From NCBI GenBank assembly GCA_043749225.1, contig JAYVEP010000211.1:1-64000 (forward strand): a stretch of 64,000 nt of DNA, read 5' to 3'. Position numbers and translations under genes: made by a program. This document shows, one piece after another, positions 1 to 7,831 of the stretch. This DNA is from JANXUC01 sp043749225. GTDB taxonomy: Bacteria; Acidobacteriota; Terriglobia; Terriglobales; Acidobacteriaceae. Position 1 is the stretch's first letter. Every line of letters begins with the position of its first letter. The notes beneath the pieces were generated by a model. It did not search any database and was not told where the DNA came from. It was given only the letters and a program-made list of their open reading frames with translations.

Positions 1-539
1 GAGCCGCCATGTCACTCACATTCCCCGCCCGCTTCATGCTGGCCGCCGCTATGAACCCGTGCCCCTGCGGCTTCCACAATGACCGTTCGCGCGAATGCCG
101 CTGCACGCCGCCGCTGATTCAACGCTATATTTCGAAAATTTCCGGCCCACTCCTCGACCGCATCGATATCCACATCGACGTCCCCGCCGTGAACTACAAG
201 GAGATGCGCAGTGGCGCAGAACCAGAATCTTCCGAGCAAATCCGCGACCGCGTAATCTGCGCCAGACACATCCAGCAACAGCGCTTCGTCAAAGATGGAA
301 TCTTTAACAACGCACAAATGGCTCCGCGCCAAATGCGCGTTTACTGCGAACTCTCGCCAGAATGCGAAAAGTTGCTAGAACGCGCCATGAGCCAGCAAGG
401 CCTCAGCGCCCGCGCCCACGACCGCATTTTAAAAGTTGCCAGAACCATTGCCGACCTCGAAGCGGTACCGAATCTCGAAACGAAGCATATCGCCGAAGCC
501 ATCCAATACCGCACTCTGGACCGAACCTACTGGGCATAA
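1..539 (+). CDS. comM: ComM/YifB-family Mg-chelatase-like ATPase, 3' part
   Basis: The 5' end lies outside the window; the frame is open from base 3. The visible 178 or so residues are the C-terminal part of the ComM/YifB family, AAA+ ATPases with a Mg-chelatase fold. In naturally competent bacteria ComM is a helicase that promotes branch migration during transformation. The segment FPARFMLAAAMNPCPCG is a family hallmark, followed by further Cys (ECRCTP) that form the small Cys-rich insert. GPLLDRIDIHIDVP carries the conserved LDRxD. The end (SARAHDRILKVARTIADLE) is the Mg-chelatase C-terminal helical domain. Walker A and B would lie upstream. Family assignment is firm; a role in DNA uptake here is inference. 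Confidence 0.93.
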   Translation, partial: AAMSLTFPARFMLAAAMNPCPCGFHNDRSRECRCTPPLIQRYISKISGPLLDRIDIHIDVPAVNYKEMRSGAEPESSEQIRDRVICARHIQQQRFVKDGIFNNAQMAPRQMRVYCELSPECEKLLERAMSQQGLSARAHDRILKVARTIADLEAVPNLETKHIAEAIQYRTLDRTYWA

Positions 540-549
540 CCGCCGCTGT

Positions 550-567
550 TCGGACACTCTTGTCCGC
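550..567 (+). repeat. Dispersed repeat type A (GGACACTCTTGTCC)
   Basis: Short element with core CGGACACTCTTGTCCG. Related copies lie at about 1993-2013 and 58080-58101, always between genes. Confidence 0.6.
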
Positions 568-604
568 CGCCGTTGCCGTTGATCTTGGTGTTGGCCACGT
601 GTAA

Positions 605-630
605 GGCGAGCATTCCTGCTCGCCGCTTTT
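605..630 (+). repeat. Dispersed repeat type B (GCGAGCATTCCTGCTCGC)
   Basis: Imperfect inverted element with core GGCGAGCATTCCTGCTCGCC. Copies at about 7769-7795 and 58040-58062. Confidence 0.6.
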
Positions 631-681
631 GAACTTCCCGCCGTGATTCTGTGTTCCACGGAGTCCCAATCTCTGAAAGTT

Positions 682-711
682 GTCATTCCGAAACGAAGTG
701 AGGAATCTGCT
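682..711 (+). repeat. Dispersed repeat type C (CATTCC...GGAATCTGCT)
   Basis: First of six copies. The outer parts GTCATTCC and GGAATCTGC are constant and the middle varies. GGAATNNGC pairs imperfectly with the left end. Other copies: 2048, 7226, 25321, 31832 (minus) and 48862. Confidence 0.7.
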
Positions 712-852
712 ATTCGCTGGCTCAGTAAAGGTTGTGCCACAAAACAAAAAACGGCAGCCGAAGCCACCGTTGTGTCAATAGAAAATCCAAAATTAAGATT
801 CCCGCACTACCTCTGCGAACTTCAGCGTCCTCTGTGGTCCCAGCTCGAGGTT

Positions 853-1122
853 CTAATCAATCGACTGCAATTCTTTCCCCGGCTTAAACCGCACAGCCTT
901 CCCCGGAGGAATCGACACCTCAGCCCCGGTTCGCGGATTCCGTCCAATCCCCGTCTTCCTCGGCCTCACGGTAAACACGCCAAACCCCCGCAGCTCGATG
1001 CGGTCACCTTGCGCCAAAGCTTTCTTCATGCCGTCGAATACAGTTTCCACGGCGGCTTCAGCCTTCGTCTTCGTGATCCCTGTCTTGGTTACTACTTCGT
1101 TAATGATATCCAGCTTAATCAC
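853..1122 (-). CDS. HU/IHF-family DNA-binding protein
   Basis: Small histone-like protein of about 89 residues that bends or compacts DNA as a dimer. The sequence has the family order: helical N-terminus (IKLDIINEVVTKTGITKTKA), then RIELRGFGVFTVRPRK, then the beta-arm RNPRTGAEVSIPPGKAVRF with the conserved Arg-Asn-Pro. I place the start at the GTG at 1122-1120, not the ATG at 1146, because GGAGAA lies about 8 bases upstream and HU proteins begin right before the IKxD helix. It is monocistronic, converging on comM across the repeat-rich gap. HU and IHF subunits cannot be told apart with confidence here. Confidence 0.9.
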   Translation of the reverse strand: MIKLDIINEVVTKTGITKTKAEAAVETVFDGMKKALAQGDRIELRGFGVFTVRPRKTGIGRNPRTGAEVSIPPGKAVRFKPGKELQSID

Positions 1123-1337
1123 AGGTTTTCTCCAGCGCGACCACAAGCAGAATGCAGCCGCGATTCCAGCACAAGGCCTATCAAGTACTTGATGCTAAGG
1201 AAGATAGCGGCGATTGTCAATGTTACCCGCAGTCCCGTAATATAGGGAGACACCCTCGAACGACCAGCCAGAAAGACGAGTTTCCCAAATGAGGTTCAGG
1301 TAGTGCGGCGCTTCACCGCCGCAGTGATTTGTATCGG

Positions 1338-1357
1338 GGCACGGCTTTAGCCGTGTC
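1338..1357 (+). repeat. Dispersed repeat type D (inverted, GGCACGGCTTTAGCCGTGTC)
   Basis: Near-palindromic element upstream of dcd. It resembles the perfect inverted repeat at 2141-2160 and the copy at 7811-7831. A second small palindrome, GGGCTTTAGCCC, follows at about 1379. Confidence 0.5.
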
Positions 1358-1419
1358 GGAAAGATTTTAAAAAATTTGGGCTTTAGCCCCTGAGTTCGCA
1401 ACTCAACCCAAGGAGCCAC

Positions 1420-1980
1420 ATGTCGATTAAGTCTGACCGCTGGATTCGCAAAACCGCCCTCGAACATGACATGATCAACCCGTTTTCCGAAAAACAAGTC
1501 AGCCAGGGCGTTATCTCCTACGGCGTCTCCTCCTACGGGTATGATCTCCGCGTAGCCGACGAATTCAAAATTTTCACTAACGTCAACTGCACCGTCGTCG
1601 ATCCCAAACATTTCGACGAGCGCTCCTTCGTGACCATCCAGTCCGACGTCTGCATCGTTCCGCCAAACTCTTTCGCCTTGGCCCGCTCGGTGGAATATTT
1701 CAAAATCCCGCGCGACATTCTAACCATCTGCGTCGGTAAATCCACCTACGCCCGCTGCGGCATTATCGTGAACGTGACCCCGTTCGAACCCGAGTGGGAA
1801 GGCTTCGTCACCTTAGAAATCTCAAACACCACACCGCTCCCCGCCAAGATTTACGCCAACGAAGGCCTCTGCCAAATCCTCTTCTTCCAGTCCGACGAAG
1901 TCTGCGAAGTCAGCTACGCCGACAGAAAAGGCAAATACCAATCCCAGCAGGGAATCGTCCTGCCAAAAATGAAAGAGTAA
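1420..1980 (+). CDS. dcd: dCTP deaminase
   Basis: Deaminates dCTP to dUTP, feeding dTMP synthesis in the cytosol. The 186-residue length fits the family. Diagnostic parts: GVSSYGYDLRV near residues 35-45; GKSTYARCGIIVNVTPFEPEW near 106-126, containing the P-loop-like STYARCG motif; and TLEISNTT near 131-138, whose Glu corresponds to the catalytic Glu of E. coli Dcd. Whether it is mono- or bifunctional (releasing dUMP) cannot be decided by eye. A strong Shine-Dalgarno sequence (AAGGAG) lies about 6 bases before the ATG. No operon partner: flanking genes point the other way or are separated by repeats. Confidence 0.95.
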   Translation: MSIKSDRWIRKTALEHDMINPFSEKQVSQGVISYGVSSYGYDLRVADEFKIFTNVNCTVVDPKHFDERSFVTIQSDVCIVPPNSFALARSVEYFKIPRDILTICVGKSTYARCGIIVNVTPFEPEWEGFVTLEISNTTPLPAKIYANEGLCQILFFQSDEVCEVSYADRKGKYQSQQGIVLPKMKE

Positions 1981-1992
1981 TAGCTTGATGTA

Positions 1993-2013
1993 GCGCGGAC
2001 ACTCTTGTCCCCG
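1993..2013 (+). repeat. Dispersed repeat type A
   Basis: Core GCGCGGACACTCTTGTCC just after the dcd stop codon. Confidence 0.6.
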
Positions 2014-2047
2014 AAAAACTCGCCCAGTTGAACTCTCTGTAAAATTT

Positions 2048-2077
2048 GTCATTCCGAAACGAAGTGAGGAATCTGCT
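2048..2077 (+). repeat. Dispersed repeat type C
   Basis: Nearly identical, base for base, to the copy at 682-711. Confidence 0.7.
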
Positions 2078-2140
2078 CGTGGCTTCGCCCGAAAGGATGA
2101 ATCTGGCAAAACATTCCTGCAGCACACGCTCTGCGGGAAG

Positions 2141-2160
2141 GGCACGACTTCAGTCGTGCC
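2141..2160. repeat. Perfect inverted repeat, type D
   Basis: GGCACGACT and AGTCGTGCC arms of 9 bases around TC. No T-run follows, so it is not an obvious terminator. A related copy is at 7811-7831. Confidence 0.6.
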
Positions 2161-2341
2161 ACTACGACCAGGAAACACCCGGGCTTCAGCCCCGAGGGAG
2201 CGTTGTCTCTGCCTTCTGGGCGGCGAAACATTCCTGCGGCTCGTATGATCTCCAAACGCACACGTTTAAGTCCACGCGAAAACGCCAACTCTCAGGCTGG
2301 CGTTAACAGGAAATTCGAAACTGCCTTCTCCGGGCTTCCCC

Positions 2342-2881
2342 CTACGACCCTTCGCCCTCTTTATACATGTACTTAATCGAAGGCTTATAAATCATCAGGT
2401 TCGGCCCATCCGTCCGATTCAGCTTCATGCAACTGCGGTCGTACCACTCAATCACTCCATGCACTTCCTCGCCGTCCCGCAGCACCACCACCATCGGAGT
2501 CTTGGACTGCATCTGCTTCTGAAAGTAAAAGTTCTCCGCGTGCGTCGTTTCCGCTGGAGGTGCTTTCTTTCCGCCACCCGCTCCAGGATGCGCACCCCCA
2601 TGATTGGGGTTATGGCCTGCCGCGTGGTTCGGAGCGTGATTTAACCCGTGATTGGCACTTTGTTTTGGAGCGTGATTGACTCCCGCCCCTCGGTTTCCCG
2701 AGCCATTCGGGCCTTGATGCTGCCCAGACTGATGCTGCCCAGCCAAGTGTCCATGCAAGTGTTGCCCGTGCTCAACTCGATTCAGCACAGGGCGAATTAG
2801 TTTCCGGTTGGCAAAATCTTCGCGCTCAGCAGGGCGTTCCGCCGACCGTTCCATCGCGTCCGTCTCGACTGCTTCCTTCAT
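2342..2881 (-). CDS. hfq: Hfq-like Sm-fold RNA chaperone with long His/Asn-rich linker
   Basis: About 179 residues. The C-terminal ~62 residues match an Hfq Sm domain: helix ENFYFQKQ, Sm1-like VVVLRDGEEVHGVIEWYDRS (residues 131-150), then NLMIYKPSIKYM where bacterial Hfq has the YKHA region. Hfq normally helps small RNAs pair with mRNAs. Unusual here is the extra N-terminal part: a conserved-looking FANRKLIRP patch (residues 23-31) followed by a ~75-residue low-complexity stretch rich in His, Asn, Gly and Gln with repeated NHAPN/NHG units (about 37-112). The frame also opens at a TTG at 2905; I prefer the ATG at 2881. No clear Shine-Dalgarno sequence. The fold is fairly sure; canonical Hfq function is inference, since the usual His of YKHA is absent. 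Confidence 0.8.
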   Translation of the reverse strand: MKEAVETDAMERSAERPAEREDFANRKLIRPVLNRVEHGQHLHGHLAGQHQSGQHQGPNGSGNRGAGVNHAPKQSANHGLNHAPNHAAGHNPNHGGAHPGAGGGKKAPPAETTHAENFYFQKQMQSKTPMVVVLRDGEEVHGVIEWYDRSCMKLNRTDGPNLMIYKPSIKYMYKEGEGS

Positions 2882-3140
2882 AGGGGCGACCGCTAGAATT
2901 CGCAAAACTCGTCTGAAAATCTGTGGGCTAGGACACCGAAACCTCGACCGCGCAGACTATTGGGATTGCGAATTCGGGAGTAAAAACTTGCAGTAAACCT
3001 ATCACAGCACCCACTCTGAGGCAATCCCCCGAATTGGCCACTACCCGATTTGTGATTTGGCGATTTGCGATTTGGTGATCTTAGACCAAACAAAAGCCAA
3101 TCTCCCCAGATTTCAAATCACCCAATCGCAAATCACCCAA
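2882..3140. other. Intergenic region with short tandem-like repeats
   Basis: Between holB and the Hfq-like gene, both on minus. Holds several copies of a GATTTGTGATTTGGCGATTT-type motif on one side (about 3048-3080) and the complementary form AAATCACCCAATCGCAAATC on the other (about 3114-3145), running up to the holB stop. The two blocks could pair as a long imperfect hairpin. Confidence 0.5.
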
Positions 3141-4256
3141 TCACACATGCCTCTCCAGCCCCACCGCAAACGAATCTAAAGACAGCGATCTCAACAAGTT
3201 ACGCCGCATCCCACGTTCCACCTCCGCCAACCGTTCCGCCGCTTCCTGCACCCACTCAAAATCCGCCGCCTTCGCCAACTTCTTCAACTCCGACGCAATA
3301 TCCGCATTTCGCACCAGTTCCGGCGTCCCCTCCAAAATCCACAGCAAATCGTGCAAGAGAGAATACAAGGTCCTTAGAAGCTGAGCTGTCTTGTTCCGAC
3401 CATCCGCCCCTGCCCTGTACGTCTCCGTAATCTTGAACAAGGCAGTATGGTCCGACCCCTCCAGTGCCGACCCCAGCACCGCCATCGCATGGGCCCGAGC
3501 CGCCGTGTACCCCGCCAAATCAAATGTCCGCGCCTTACCCACCGCCCCGCCCGAAAGCCTTGCCACTAGAATCCTCTGCGCCGGAGTCCAATCCGGCTTT
3601 ACCGCCGCCAGGTCCTTCTCAATCTCCAACCTGTCCAGCGGAGCCAGCGCAAACTGCACACACCGCGACCGAATCGTCGGCAACAGCGCCCCTGGATTCT
3701 CCGCCAGCAAAAACAACGTCGCAAAATCCGGAGGCTCCTCCAATACCTTCAGCAACGAATTCGCCGCTTCCTTCATAAACGCCGAGCTCGGAAAGATGTA
3801 CACCCTCTCCTTCGCCTCCGCCGGACGATAATAGATATTCGCAATCACACTGCGAACTTGATCCACCTTCACCAACATCTGCGGAGGATCCGGCGGCACC
3901 ACCAGCACATCCGGATGCGTCTGCACCAGAATCCTGGTCTCCTTCTTATCCGTCTCCCTTAGCCCCTCTCGCGCCTCCACTGCCTCCGCGAACCGCGCAT
4001 CCAAATCCGCCGCCAGCCCAATACGCGAGCAGTTTGCACAAGTCCCACAAAAATCCGGCAAGCCATCGGGAGATTCCGACCCCGACGCCGCGGGTTCCTG
4101 GCAATTCATCGCCCGCGCCAACATCAATGCCAACGTGTACTTTCCCGACCCTTCCGGCCCCGTCAGAATCACGCCGTGCGGAAACCTCTCGCGCCCCAGC
4201 GCCTCCCGCAGCCGCCACACCACATCCGAATTCCCATGAAAATCAGAAAAAGACAT
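3141..4256 (-). CDS. holB: DNA polymerase III subunit delta'
   Basis: Clamp-loader subunit that helps place the beta sliding clamp on DNA. Its 371 residues show an AAA+ ATPase: Walker A-type GPEGSGKYT at residues 33-41; the zinc-binding Cys cluster (C52, C70, C73, C76: CGTCANC); ANSLLKVLEEPP, which is highly conserved in delta'; and the SRC motif in TIRSRC. The start at 4256 (MSFSDFHGN) is preferred over the upstream ATG at 4289 because AGGAGTGG sits immediately upstream and the family begins F-x-D-x-x-G-N. The Hfq-like gene lies downstream on the same strand. Confidence 0.93.
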   Translation of the reverse strand: MSFSDFHGNSDVVWRLREALGRERFPHGVILTGPEGSGKYTLALMLARAMNCQEPAASGSESPDGLPDFCGTCANCSRIGLAADLDARFAEAVEAREGLRETDKKETRILVQTHPDVLVVPPDPPQMLVKVDQVRSVIANIYYRPAEAKERVYIFPSSAFMKEAANSLLKVLEEPPDFATLFLLAENPGALLPTIRSRCVQFALAPLDRLEIEKDLAAVKPDWTPAQRILVARLSGGAVGKARTFDLAGYTAARAHAMAVLGSALEGSDHTALFKITETYRAGADGRNKTAQLLRTLYSLLHDLLWILEGTPELVRNADIASELKKLAKAADFEWVQEAAERLAEVERGMRRNLLRSLSLDSFAVGLERHV

Positions 4257-4289
4257 TCCACTCCTAAAGCTCTCACCTAGCGTACTCAC

Positions 4290-4320
4290 GTAGCGACAGG
4301 CGCCTCGCCTGTCAGCTCTT
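4290..4320 (+). repeat. Dispersed repeat type F (CAGGCGCCTCGCCTG)
   Basis: Element of the form GTAGCGACAGGCGCCTCGCC followed by TGTCAGCTCTT. Copies at 7713-7746 and 52051-52082. Lies just upstream of holB. Confidence 0.6.
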
Positions 4321-4415
4321 AGCCGTCAATCTCACCCATAATCCTGCGTCAGCCCCCCAAGGTCACCTTCGACCCAAAGCTTCCCAGTGAACCTCAGTGT
4401 CCTCTGTGGTCCAAA

Positions 4416-6082
4416 CTACTGCGCTCCCAGCGCATGTTCCACAATCGTCAGCGGAGCCACATGCTCCGGCTTCACATACTCATTCACCAAGAGCCGCTGT
4501 CCGTCCCGCGTCACATCGTAAGTAAACAAATCCGTAGACGAGATCGGAGCCCGCCCCCGCACCTGGAACAGCGCCGCAGGCGTCCCCGATGAAAACGTTC
4601 CGCTGGCGTCCACCGGCACCGTCATCAACATTCCCGTCGGCGACAAATAATAAATTTCTTTGCCATCGCCCCGCCACCGCGGTTCGCTGCCACCGCCGCG
4701 CGAGATCTGCCACTTGCCCGCCGCCCCCGGAAACGTCGTCACATAAATCTCCCACGCCCCCGACTCATTCGACGCGTACGCCACCCACTTACCATCGCCA
4801 GATATCTGCCCGTTCGACTCGCTCGTTTCTCCCGAAAGAAACCGCTTCGACTCCCCGCTGGCAATCGTGACCAAAACCAATTCCGAGCTCCGAGTGCTCG
4901 TCTGCAAAGAGCACAGCAGTTCCTTGTCATCCACGGACCACGAGTTCGGAATCAGATCGTTATCTTCCGACGCGGCAAGATTCTTCATGTCGCTTCTCAG
5001 GCGCGCAATCGACTTTGCCGGCTCCAACCCGCTCGCCTTCTTCAAGTCTACAGACACCGCTCCCGTCGCATTGGAGCGAAACGCGATCACGCTCCCATCC
5101 CTCGACCACACCGGATCCGTCTGCTCGTAAGGCTCAAACGTAAAGCGCGTACTCGTAGACTTTTTCAGATCCTCAATCCACACATCAAGGTTGTTCGATT
5201 TCAAGTCCGTGATGTCCAGTGCCACCCTCACCCCATCGGGAGAGAGATTTGGATTCGTCAGCACTCCCACTTCGCCAACGTGTCCCTCCGCTTTGCCCGC
5301 CTCGTTGTACCAGGTCAAACGAGATTGCGAACCTGCCGCGCCCTGGTTGTATATCAAGGTTCCGTTCTCGGCCACCGCAAATGCACCCCAATACACCGAT
5401 GGCTGGTAACCGATCGAATCCGCGATCACCCTTACATCCCCCGATAAACTGCCCTTGCCCGTATCCAGCGCCGCCGCCCTCAGTGCCTTCTTGTCGTCTA
5501 CATAAAAAAGATAACCCGTCGCATATCCCGGATTCGACCGCGTCAAAACCAGAAACTTGTATTCATCTCCCGCAAGCGAGGTCAAATACATGCCCGTATC
5601 ATCGTTCTGCTGATTCCCAAACCTCGCCTGCAGCACCAGAAAGTGTTCTCCGTCCGGAAGAAAATGCGGCCAACGATGCGAGGTTTCCTTGCTCAGCCAT
5701 TTCCCCGTGCGCCGCCGCCAGCCCCTGCGCAATCTGCACCCCATAGTCGATTACTTTCCTCTGCGGCAGCGCCCCGCGATCCAGCACCGCGCGCAAACTC
5801 TCCCCTTCCAGTAGTTCCGATACAAGAAAGGGCACATCGTGACTCTCGCCTACGTCATAAATCGCCAAAATATTAGGATGATTTAACGCAGCAACAGCCC
5901 GCGATTCCTGCTCAAAGCGGTGCAGCCGCTCACTATCCGCGGCAAAAGACTCTGGCAGAATCTTTAACGCCACATCGCGTCCCAACCGGGTACCGCGCGC
6001 GATACACTTCCCCCATACCGCCCGCTCCCAGCGGCGATTGGATCTCATACGGACCAAGTTTCATCCCAGCGCTAAGGGCCAT
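4416..6082 (-). pseudogene. Decayed Ser/Thr protein kinase with PD40/TolB-type propeller
   Basis: Three fragments in different frames follow the order of a known acidobacterial architecture (Pkinase, membrane anchor, WD40-like PD40 propeller). From 6082 (or 6064) the N-lobe reads MKLGPYEIQSPLGAGGMGEV, the glycine loop. About 2 bases are missing near 5990, so it continues in another frame as RLGRDVALKILPE (catalytic Lys), NHPNILAIYDVG and SELLEGESL, up to IAQGLAAAHG. At about 5700-5712 it jumps to a third frame in SHRWPHFLPDGEHFL, the start of the propeller, which runs to 4416 with repeated LSPDG, WSRDG and WRGDG blades. The catalytic loop (HRD), DFG, C-lobe and transmembrane segment are all absent. 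The gene cannot make a kinase, though the propeller part is still open for ~440 codons. Confidence 0.85.
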
Positions 6083-6112
6083 AAGAGCGCTGATTATACA
6101 GCCCCACGTTCT

Positions 6113-6148
6113 CCTCTGCGTACCTCCGTTTCCTCTGTGGTTGAGCCT
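6113..6148 (+). repeat. Dispersed repeat type E (CTCTGTGGT)
   Basis: Segment CTCCGTTTCCTCTGTGGTTG beside the kinase pseudogene. Related segments lie at about 822-842, 4387-4412 (CTCAGTGTCCTCTGTGGTCC) and 55645-55680. Confidence 0.45.
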
Positions 6149-6270
6149 TTTGCTCTCTCTCCCTCTCTCAAATACGACAAAAAGATTACGCACTTCCCTT
6201 GACCCACGATCACGCATGCAGCAAAAGTAGTAAGAGAAATTTGTTGCCCAAAAACTTACCGGGAGATGCA

Positions 6271-7146
6271 GTGCGCAACTTCTTCTACTTTCTCTTAATA
6301 TCCGTGGTGTCCGTCTTGCCCCTCCTCGCCCACGCCCAGGAGTCCCCCTACTTCGTCACTTACGACCACCATCTCGAAGAGCCAGGCAATCTCGAATTCG
6401 CGCCCTCCGTCACTCTTCGTGTTCCGCGCGCAGGTGAGCGCTTCGTCTTCGCTCCTTACGCCGAACTCGAATACGGCGTCACCGCCCGCTGGACCACCGA
6501 ACTCTATATCGAAGGCCAATCCACCGCCGGAGATAGCGCCGTCTTCACCGGCTGGCGGATCGAAAATCGTTTCCGCCCGCTCAAACGCGAGCACCGGATC
6601 AATCCCGTCCTCTATTTCGAATTCGAAGACATCAACGAAGCCAGCCGTATTTCAAAAGAAGTCGTCGGCCATTCCCTCGACATCGGCGGGCGCAACGACG
6701 AACTCAGTCGAACTCATGCCCACGAAATTGAAACAAAATTTATCTTCTCTTCCACCTTAAAAGATTGGAACATCTCCGAGAACTTCATCTTTGAAAAGAA
6801 TCTCTCGAAAGACGAAGGCATTGAATTCGGCTATGCTTTCGGCGCCTATCACCCGCTTGGCACGCTAGCTTCCGCCAATAACTGCCGCTTTTGTCGTGAA
6901 AACTTTACCGCTGGCGCCGAACTCTACGGAGGCCTCGGCAGCAGTCAGAACTTCGGTTTCAAAGACACAGCCAGCTACTTCGCGCCAGTCGTAGCATGGC
7001 AATTCAGCGACAACGTAACTTTCCGTTTCTCTCCAGCCATCGGTCTAACCCACGGCAGCAACCCAGCCCTGTTCCGATTCAGCACCAGCTACGAAGTCAA
7101 GAATGTTCGCCAAAAATTGTCCCACCTCTTCGGAGGCCACCAGTGA
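6271..7146 (+). CDS. Putative outer-membrane beta-barrel protein
   Basis: About 291 residues. A signal peptide (RNFFYFLLISVVSVLPLLA, then HAQ) is followed by alternating hydrophobic/aromatic strands typical of barrels: YAELEYGV, WTTELYIEG, INPVLYFEFED, ENFIFEKNL, FTAGAELYGGLG. It ends in beta-strand-like segments. I do not recognise a specific family. The start is set at GTG 6271, preceded by GGGAGA 5 bases away; an ATG at 6199 in frame would add a poor N-terminus before the signal peptide. The next gene, a cytochrome c, follows on the same strand, so both may be transcribed together. Confidence 0.7.
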   Translation: MRNFFYFLLISVVSVLPLLAHAQESPYFVTYDHHLEEPGNLEFAPSVTLRVPRAGERFVFAPYAELEYGVTARWTTELYIEGQSTAGDSAVFTGWRIENRFRPLKREHRINPVLYFEFEDINEASRISKEVVGHSLDIGGRNDELSRTHAHEIETKFIFSSTLKDWNISENFIFEKNLSKDEGIEFGYAFGAYHPLGTLASANNCRFCRENFTAGAELYGGLGSSQNFGFKDTASYFAPVVAWQFSDNVTFRFSPAIGLTHGSNPALFRFSTSYEVKNVRQKLSHLFGGHQ

Positions 7147-7225
7147 GGTCTCTATCAGAAATAAATTTCGCTAGCTCTTCAAATTACAAAATTACAAAAT
7201 ACAAAATTACACATGCTCCCCCTTT

Positions 7226-7263
7226 GTCATTCCGACGGGCTTCAGCCCTGAGGAATCTGCTTT
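7226..7263 (+). repeat. Dispersed repeat type C inside the 5' end of the cytochrome c gene
   Basis: GTCATTCCGACGGGCTTCAG then CCCTGAGGAATCTGC, the same variant as at 25321. Here it runs straight into the cytochrome signal-peptide coding region. Confidence 0.7.
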
Positions 7264-7634
7264 TCGGCTGTGCGACACTCCTCTGTATCCACGCCGCCGC
7301 CCAAAACACCACCTACAAACAAGACCCAACCTGGCACGCCCCAGACCAGGCCAGCGCCCGCAAAAATCCTCTCGTCGAAAACAAAAACGCCGCAGCAGGC
7401 GGCGCAAAACTCTTCCACCGTCACTGCGCCGAATGCCACGGCCCCACCGGCACAGGCCTCAAGAAAGCCGCGAACTTGACCATGGATGCTGTCCAGTCAC
7501 AAACCGCCGGCACTCTCTTCTGGAAAATCACCAACGGCAATCCCGATCGCGGCATGCCATCTTTCAGCCAGATCCCCGAACTCCAACGCTGGCAACTAGT
7601 CCTCCACCTCCGCGCCCTCAGGCCCACCCAATAA
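7248..7634 (+). CDS. Class I cytochrome c (periplasmic), start uncertain
   Basis: Small secreted c-type cytochrome. The haem-binding CAECH motif lies in LFHRHCAECHGPTGTG and a likely distal Met ligand in DRGMPSF; the domain ends WQLVLHLRALR, typical of cytochrome c C-terminal helices. The signal peptide (LRNLLFGCATLLCIHAAAQ) is encoded directly after a dispersed repeat, and no ATG, GTG or TTG is in frame near it. The nearest candidate is the CTG at 7248, inside the repeat; otherwise the frame runs back to 6996, overlapping the previous gene. Function is probably electron transfer in the cell envelope; the partner is unknown. Confidence 0.75.
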   Translation: MRNLLFGCATLLCIHAAAQNTTYKQDPTWHAPDQASARKNPLVENKNAAAGGAKLFHRHCAECHGPTGTGLKKAANLTMDAVQSQTAGTLFWKITNGNPDRGMPSFSQIPELQRWQLVLHLRALRPTQ

Positions 7635-7712
7635 ATGCCCGCGCGAGCAGCAAGAATGTCGTTTTCATCCAGCGTGGTGACGGAACTATGCTCGTCGGAT
7701 CAGTCAAAATCG

Positions 7713-7746
7713 CGTAGCCACAGGTGCCTCGCCTGGGCGTGCTCTT
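7713..7746 (+). repeat. Dispersed repeat type F
   Basis: GTAGCCACAGGTGCCTCGCC followed by TGGGCG, the same layout as 4290-4320. Confidence 0.6.
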
Positions 7747-7768
7747 CTGAAACTATGCGCCGGCGGAA

Positions 7769-7795
7769 GGCGAGCATTCCTGCTCGTCGCTCTTG
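7769..7795 (+). repeat. Dispersed repeat type B
   Basis: AAGGCGAGCATTCCTGCTCG followed by TCGCTCTTGA, close to the copy at 605-630. Confidence 0.6.
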
Positions 7796-7810
7796 ACGTT
7801 GATTCATATC

Positions 7811-7831
7811 GGGCGCGACGTCAGTCGTGCC
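7811..7831. repeat. Dispersed repeat type D
   Basis: GGCGCGACGTCAGTCGTGCC, a variant of the perfect inverted repeat at 2141-2160. Confidence 0.55.

Larger units (their letters stand above)
540..852. other. Gene-free interval with dispersed repeats
   Basis: No credible gene. It holds three dispersed repeat types that recur elsewhere in the window: a 'GGACACTCTTGTCC' element (about 550-567), a 'GGCGAGCATTCCTGCTCGCC' inverted element (605-630) and a 'CATTCC...GGAATCTGCT' element (682-711). Near 822-842, next to the HU stop codon, it has a copy of the 'CTCTGTGGTCC' element that also precedes the stop side of the kinase pseudogene. An open frame crossing this interval is explained by the repeats. 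Confidence 0.6.
1981..2341. other. Gene-free interval with dispersed repeats
   Basis: Between convergent dcd and the Hfq-like gene. Contains type A (1993-2013), type C (2048-2077), a perfect type D inverted repeat (2141-2160), a CCGGGCTTCAGCCCCG palindrome near 2178-2196 and two 'AACATTCCTGC' segments related to type B. No protein with recognisable composition. Confidence 0.6.

Noticed and set aside
643..1245. 200-residue plus-strand frame across the HU region
   Set aside because: Made up of the type C repeat and antisense HU text.
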